From Aphodosoma sp045631465 (GTDB taxonomy: Bacteria; Bacteroidota; Bacteroidia; Bacteroidales; Paludibacteraceae): a stretch of 64,000 nucleotides of DNA. A program made the position numbers and the translations under genes. The stretch lies in the NCBI GenBank assembly GCA_045631465.1, contig JAZQUV010000011.1, positions 62,001 to 126,000 of the forward strand. The letters run 5' to 3'. This document shows positions 60,190 through 64,000 of the stretch, piece after piece (positions within the stretch are counted from its first letter, which is position 1; every line of letters starts with the position of its first letter). Below the pieces are notes generated by a model. The model saw nothing but the letters and a program-made list of their open reading frames with translations. It was not told the origin of the DNA and did no database searches.

Positions 60190-60933
60190 ATGCATAGCGA
60201 TTCAGTAGTAATTATTCCTACTTACAACGAAAAGGAAAACATTGAGAAAATCATCCGTGCTATCTTTGCACTACCTAAATGTTTTCACATCCTCGTCATC
60301 GACGATGGCTCGCCTGATGGCACTGCAGCTATAGTAAAAAATCTCCAAAAAGAATTTACCGAAGAATTACATATTGTTGAGCGAACAGGCAAACTTGGAC
60401 TCGGAACAGCCTACATCGCAGGTTTCAAATGGGTTCTCGACCACGACTATGAATACGCCTTCGAAATGGATGCAGACTTCTCTCACCCTGTACCAAAACT
60501 TCTCGAACTCTACGATGCTTGTGCTAATCAAGGTGCCGATGTTGCCATTGGTTCACGCTATGTGGGCAACGTAGTGAACGTAGTCAATTGGCCTATGGGT
60601 CGTGTACTTATGAGCTACTATGCTTCTAAATATGTACGTTGCGTCACTGGCCTCCCTGTTGCCGACACCACTGCTGGTTTTAAATGCTACCGCCGCCAAG
60701 TACTCCAAATTATCGAATTCGACAAAATCCGCTTCAAAGGCTACGCATTCCAAATCGAAATGAAATTTACTGCCTACAAATGTGGTTTCACTATCAAGGA
60801 AGTACCTATCGTATTCGTCAACCGCGTCGAAGGTACATCTAAAATGTCAGGCGGCATCTTCTCCGAAGCTCTATTCGGCGTCGTAAAACTCAAAATCTCT
60901 AGCTGGTTCCGCAAATACCCACAAAAGAATTAA
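60190..60933 (+). CDS. Polyprenol-phosphate mannosyltransferase-like GT2 (Dpm1-like)
   Basis: The 247 residues start VVIIPTYNEKENIEKIIRAI and contain VIDDGSPDGTAAIV, KLGLGTAYIAGFKW, EMDADFSHPVPKL (metal-binding DAD), GSRYV, and PVADTTAGFKCYRRQVL. This is the pattern of dolichol/polyprenol-phosphate mannose synthases. It lacks C-terminal membrane helices, like the soluble Dpm1 class. It would transfer a sugar from a nucleotide donor to undecaprenyl phosphate at the inner membrane. It is followed by prfB after 42 bases filled with heptad repeats. Confidence 0.9.
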   Translation: MHSDSVVIIPTYNEKENIEKIIRAIFALPKCFHILVIDDGSPDGTAAIVKNLQKEFTEELHIVERTGKLGLGTAYIAGFKWVLDHDYEYAFEMDADFSHPVPKLLELYDACANQGADVAIGSRYVGNVVNVVNWPMGRVLMSYYASKYVRCVTGLPVADTTAGFKCYRRQVLQIIEFDKIRFKGYAFQIEMKFTAYKCGFTIKEVPIVFVNRVEGTSKMSGGIFSEALFGVVKLKISSWFRKYPQKN

Positions 60934-60975
60934 AAATTAAGAATTAAAAACATTCCTAATTTCTCATTCCTAATT
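60928..60975. repeat. Heptad array linking the glycosyltransferase stop to the prfB start
   Basis: GAATTAA, AAATTAA, GAATTAA are followed by two 14-base units (CATTCCTAATTTCT, CATTCCTAATTATG). The first heptad contains the upstream stop codon and the last unit contains the prfB start codon (60976). Confidence 0.88.
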
Positions 60976-62088
60976 ATGATTACTACCGATCAAATAAAAG
61001 CTGCTATCGACCGAGTTGAAGCACTCTACAAATACCTCAACATCGAAGAAAAGAAAATTCAACTCGAAGAAGAAGAACTAAAAACCCAAGCCCCTGAGTT
61101 TTGGCAAGACCAAAAACGCGCCGAAGCGCAGATGAAACTTGTTAAAGGTCTAAAATTCTGGATTGAAGGTTACAATACCGTTAATGCCGCGGTCAACGAA
61201 GTGCAAATTGCCTACGATTTCTACAAAGAAGAGGCTATGACCGAAGACGAAGTTGACGAGGCATACAACCACGCTATTACCCTCATCGAAGACCTCGAAA
61301 TGCGCAATATGCTCCGTCGCGAAGAGGACAAACTCGGCGCTGTTATCAAAATCGTTGCTGGTGCTGGTGGTACTGAGGCTCAAGATTGGGGACAAATGCT
61401 TATGCGTATGTATCTCCGTTGGTGCGAAAAACAAGGCTACAAAGCCGAAATCACTAATATGCTCGAAGGCGATGAGGCTGGTATCAAGTCGGTTACTATC
61501 CAAGTCGATGGCGATTATGCCTATGGCTACCTCAAATCTGAGAATGGTGTTCACCGCCTCGTACGCGTATCTCCATACAACGCTCAAGGCAAACGTATGA
61601 CTTCATTTACTTCTGTATTCGTTGTACCTCTCGTCGACGATACTATCGAAATCGAAATCAACCCTGCTGGTATCTCTTGGGATACTTTCCGTTCTTCTGG
61701 TGCTGGCGGTCAGAACGTCAACAAAGTGGAAACTGGTGTACGTCTCCACTATGTATTCAAAAATCCTGTCACTGGCGAACAAGACGAAATCGTAATCGAA
61801 AATACCGAGAGCCGCTCACAGCTCGACAACCGCGAGAATGCTATGCGTCTCCTCCGTTCTCAACTCTACGAACTCGAACTCCAAAAACGTCGCGAAGAGA
61901 CTGCTAAAATCGAAGCTGGCAAAAAGAAAATCGAATGGGGATCACAAATCCGTTCATACGTATTCGACGACCGCCGCGTGAAAGACCACCGCACCGACTA
62001 CCAAACATCTAATGTTGGTGCCGTAATGGATGGCGACATTGATATGTTCATCAAGACATACCTCATGGAGTACGGAGGCGAAGAATAA
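60976..62088 (+). CDS. prfB: Peptide chain release factor 2
   Basis: RF2 releases the peptide at UGA and UAA. The 370 residues include the GGQ motif (SSGAGGQNVNK, about 240) that contacts the peptidyl-transferase centre. The position of the tripeptide anticodon reads SPY in VRVSPYNAQGKRMTSF, where most RF2 proteins have SPF. The frame is continuous from the ATG at 60976; there is no in-frame UGA, so the programmed +1 frameshift that controls prfB in many bacteria is absent here. RF2 is preferred over RF1 because RF1 has a PxT motif at this place. A strong terminator follows. Confidence 0.94.
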   Translation: MITTDQIKAAIDRVEALYKYLNIEEKKIQLEEEELKTQAPEFWQDQKRAEAQMKLVKGLKFWIEGYNTVNAAVNEVQIAYDFYKEEAMTEDEVDEAYNHAITLIEDLEMRNMLRREEDKLGAVIKIVAGAGGTEAQDWGQMLMRMYLRWCEKQGYKAEITNMLEGDEAGIKSVTIQVDGDYAYGYLKSENGVHRLVRVSPYNAQGKRMTSFTSVFVVPLVDDTIEIEINPAGISWDTFRSSGAGGQNVNKVETGVRLHYVFKNPVTGEQDEIVIENTESRSQLDNRENAMRLLRSQLYELELQKRREETAKIEAGKKKIEWGSQIRSYVFDDRRVKDHRTDYQTSNVGAVMDGDIDMFIKTYLMEYGGEE

Positions 62089-62104
62089 GAACTATATAAA
62101 ACAA

Positions 62105-62143
62105 AAAAAATGCAACCTACAGATTTGTAGGTTGCATTTTTTA
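62105..62143. terminator. Bidirectional terminator between prfB and the M13 peptidase
   Basis: AAAAAATGCAACCTACA (62105-62121) pairs perfectly with 62126-62142 around GATT; A and T tracts on both sides serve the two convergent genes. Confidence 0.95.
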
Positions 62144-62160
62144 TATCACTTTTCTACTTA

Positions 62161-64000
62161 TTACCAAATAGAAACTCGTTCTTCAGGAGCGAGGTAAAGA
62201 GCATCTTCTTCAGTAATATCGAATGCTTCATACCAAGCAGCGATGTGAGGAAGAGCACCATTTACACGCCATTTACCAAGTGAGTGTACGTCAGTAAGTG
62301 TACGTTTAACGATTTCTTCTTCTGTGATATTGCCTGCCCATACATTTGAATAAGCAAGGAAGAAACGTTGCTCTGGTGTGAAACCTTCTTTCACTGGAAG
62401 TGGATTTTCTTTTGTAGCATTTTTGAATGCGTGGAATGCCACTTGAAGACCACCGTGGTCAGCAATGTTTTCACCAAGCGACATTTTGCCATTAGCATAC
62501 ATTGTTTCGTTTACTTTGATACCATTGAAGTATTCTTCCATCACTTTTGTGCGTTCTTGGAAACGAGCTTTGTCTTCTTCTGTCCACCAGTTAGCATAGT
62601 TGCCATCTTTGTCGAAGTTAGAACCCATATCGTCGAAACCATGAGTTACTTCGTGAGCAATAACAACACCGATTGCACCATAGTTGAATGCATCGTCAGC
62701 TTCCATATCGAAGAATGGATATTGAAGGATACCGGCAGGGAAACAGATTTCGTTAGTTGTTGGATTGTAATATGCATTCACTGTTTGTGGATTCATATAC
62801 CACTCGTCTTTGTCTACTGGTTTAGAAAGTTTAGCCATTGTGCGAGCTGTATTGAATTTAGATACGCGTTTCACCAATGTCCAATATGATTCTTTAGCAT
62901 CGATTTCGAGAGCTGTATAGTCTTCCCATTTGTTAGGATAACCTACTTTAACATAGAATGTTGAAAGTTTTTCGTGTGCTTTAGCTTTTGTTTCGTCGCT
63001 CATCCATTCGAGGTTGTCGATGCGTTCACCATAAGCTTTAAGAAGGTTAGCGCAAAGTGTTTCCATACGAGTTTTTGCTTCAGCTGGGAAGTATTTTTCG
63101 CAATAGAGTTTACCAAGTGCCATACCGAGCGAACCATCTACCATAGATACTGCACGTTTCCAACGTGGAGTCTCTTCTGTACGACCTGACATAACACGAC
63201 CGAAGAAATTGAATTTCTCAGTTGTGAACTCGTCACTCATATATGAAGATGCTGCGCTGAGCACACGCCATTGCATATAATAACGAAGGTCTTCGATGCG
63301 AGCTGTATTCATAATCTCAATTGATTTACGAATAGGCTCTTCTTGTGACACGCTAAGTTCTTTCACATCAGCACAACCAAGTGTTTCAAAATATGTATCC
63401 CAGCAGAAACCAGGGAACGATGCTTTGAGCGAATCTGTTGTGTAAAGGTGATAGTTAGCATATGAATCACGAAGTTCAGCTTGTGAGAAATGTGCAAGAG
63501 CCAATTGACGTTCAATCATCATAACTGCTTGTGATGCTTCGCTTGCTTGAACTGTTGTGAAACCTGCAAGTTGGAACATCTTTTGAATGTGATTGAGGTA
63601 TTCTGATTGAATTTCAATCATTTTATCGCTTGACTCAAAATAGTAGTCACGATTACCCATACCGATACCTGCTTGGTAAGTTTGCATAAGGTTGCGTTTT
63701 GCATCCATAATGTCTGCATCAACATACACTTGGAAGAAGATATCATAAAGGTCTTCACCCATAAGTGCAGCAATACCTTTAACGTCAGCAATTTCTGCAA
63801 CACGTTGAAGTTCAGCTTTCACTGGTTCATAACCTTCAGCGTTAAGACGTTCAGCGTTCATTGCAACATTGTAAAAATCACCAATTTTTTGAGCCTCTGT
63901 ACCTACTTCGTGTTGACCAGCAGCAATCTCTGCAATAAGGTCATTAAGACGAGCAATGTTGTCTTGACCAAGTTTGTCAAACGAACCAAAACGAGAATAC
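62161..64000 (-). CDS. pepO: M13 (neprilysin/PepO) family metallopeptidase, partial (N-terminus outside window)
   Basis: About 613 C-terminal residues of a zinc endopeptidase are present; full members have about 670-690. The frame stays open to 64000 and begins YSRFGSFDKLGQDNIARLND, the conserved start of the M13 N-terminal domain, so only the signal peptide and about 60 residues are missing. The zinc site is intact: HEVTH in VIAHEVTHGFDDMG, the third ligand Glu in GENIADHGGL, and the substrate-binding NAYYNP. The C-terminus lacks the usual Cys-X-X-Trp end of eukaryotic members and closes EERVSIW. Bacteroidetes members are usually exported or lipid-anchored and cut short peptides. Codon bias suggests high expression. 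Confidence 0.95.
   Translation of the reverse strand, partial: YSRFGSFDKLGQDNIARLNDLIAEIAAGQHEVGTEAQKIGDFYNVAMNAERLNAEGYEPVKAELQRVAEIADVKGIAALMGEDLYDIFFQVYVDADIMDAKRNLMQTYQAGIGMGNRDYYFESSDKMIEIQSEYLNHIQKMFQLAGFTTVQASEASQAVMMIERQLALAHFSQAELRDSYANYHLYTTDSLKASFPGFCWDTYFETLGCADVKELSVSQEEPIRKSIEIMNTARIEDLRYYMQWRVLSAASSYMSDEFTTEKFNFFGRVMSGRTEETPRWKRAVSMVDGSLGMALGKLYCEKYFPAEAKTRMETLCANLLKAYGERIDNLEWMSDETKAKAHEKLSTFYVKVGYPNKWEDYTALEIDAKESYWTLVKRVSKFNTARTMAKLSKPVDKDEWYMNPQTVNAYYNPTTNEICFPAGILQYPFFDMEADDAFNYGAIGVVIAHEVTHGFDDMGSNFDKDGNYANWWTEEDKARFQERTKVMEEYFNGIKVNETMYANGKMSLGENIADHGGLQVAFHAFKNATKENPLPVKEGFTPEQRFFLAYSNVWAGNITEEEIVKRTLTDVHSLGKWRVNGALPHIAAWYEAFDITEEDALYLAPEERVSIW

Noticed and set aside
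62161..63861. Complete M13 peptidase starting at an internal ATG (63861)
   Set aside because: The frame continues upstream with conserved M13 N-terminal sequence to the window edge, so the gene is truncated rather than short.

Overview
The window is chromosomal DNA of a Bacteroidetes bacterium, most likely order Bacteroidales. The evidence is the -7 promoter element TAnnTTTG (for example TACCTTTG and TAACTTTG) about 20 bases after a TTTG/TTG box in front of many genes, the long Bacteroidetes-type IspG, DUF4837 and DUF5723 family proteins, a LptC/CorC/PpiD gene run, and AT-rich spacers with few Shine-Dalgarno sites. It is almost entirely core genome. I see no CRISPR array, insertion sequence, integrase or prophage.

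Layout. 1-4780 (minus): dcw cell-wall/division cluster mraZ-rsmH-ftsL-ftsI-murE, with murE cut by the window edge. 4781-5399: a divergent, strikingly G-poor spacer. 5400-13043 (plus): coaX, an outer-membrane protein, a TPR protein, lptC, a CorC-type protein and a PpiD-like chaperone (envelope biogenesis). 13508-18744: a cation/proton antiporter, ispG and serC. 18850-22276: a small accessory stretch with a structured-RNA candidate, a tiny HTH protein, a membrane protein with beta-rich ectodomains, a broken gene and a UDG-superfamily-like protein. 22277-23273: a repeat-rich spacer. 23274-30980: tRNA-Gly, tRNA-Leu, glnS, an aminotransferase, pheT and a RecD-like helicase. 31040-46818: a lipoprotein/OMP pair, a lipoprotein pullulanase, a secreted EEP-fold protein, an M23 peptidase, the (p)ppGpp enzyme Rel, a DUF4837 lipoprotein, pdxA, a deacetylase-like protein and two glycosyltransferases. 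47006-48982: groES-groEL. 49091-52521 (minus): pdxJ, exbB, exbD, tonB and a DJ-1 protein. 52659-56218 (plus): nadK, fmt and a WG-repeat protein of unlike composition. 56517-59917 (minus): a deacetylase-like gene and mutS. 60190-62088 (plus): a polyprenol-phosphate glycosyltransferase and prfB. 62161-64000 (minus): an M13 metallopeptidase, cut at its 5' end.

Functional links. ExbB-ExbD-TonB would power outer-membrane import. LptC, PpiD, the OMPs and the dcw enzymes build the envelope. PdxA, PdxJ and SerC are steps of the DXP-dependent vitamin B6 route, and IspG belongs to the DXP-dependent isoprenoid route. The GT4/GT2/deacetylase-like trio suggests surface glycan synthesis.

The most unusual signals are not protein genes. 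Many intercistronic gaps hold degenerate arrays with an exact 7-base period that run up to, or through, start and stop codons; one lies inside the ispG reading frame. A ~280-nt RNA candidate with a 6S-like long irregular hairpin ends in an intrinsic terminator exactly at the start codon of the HTH gene. Two families of dispersed intergenic repeats, a promoter inside a terminator hairpin and a face-to-face promoter pair are also reported. All calls come from reading the sequence; no database search was run.
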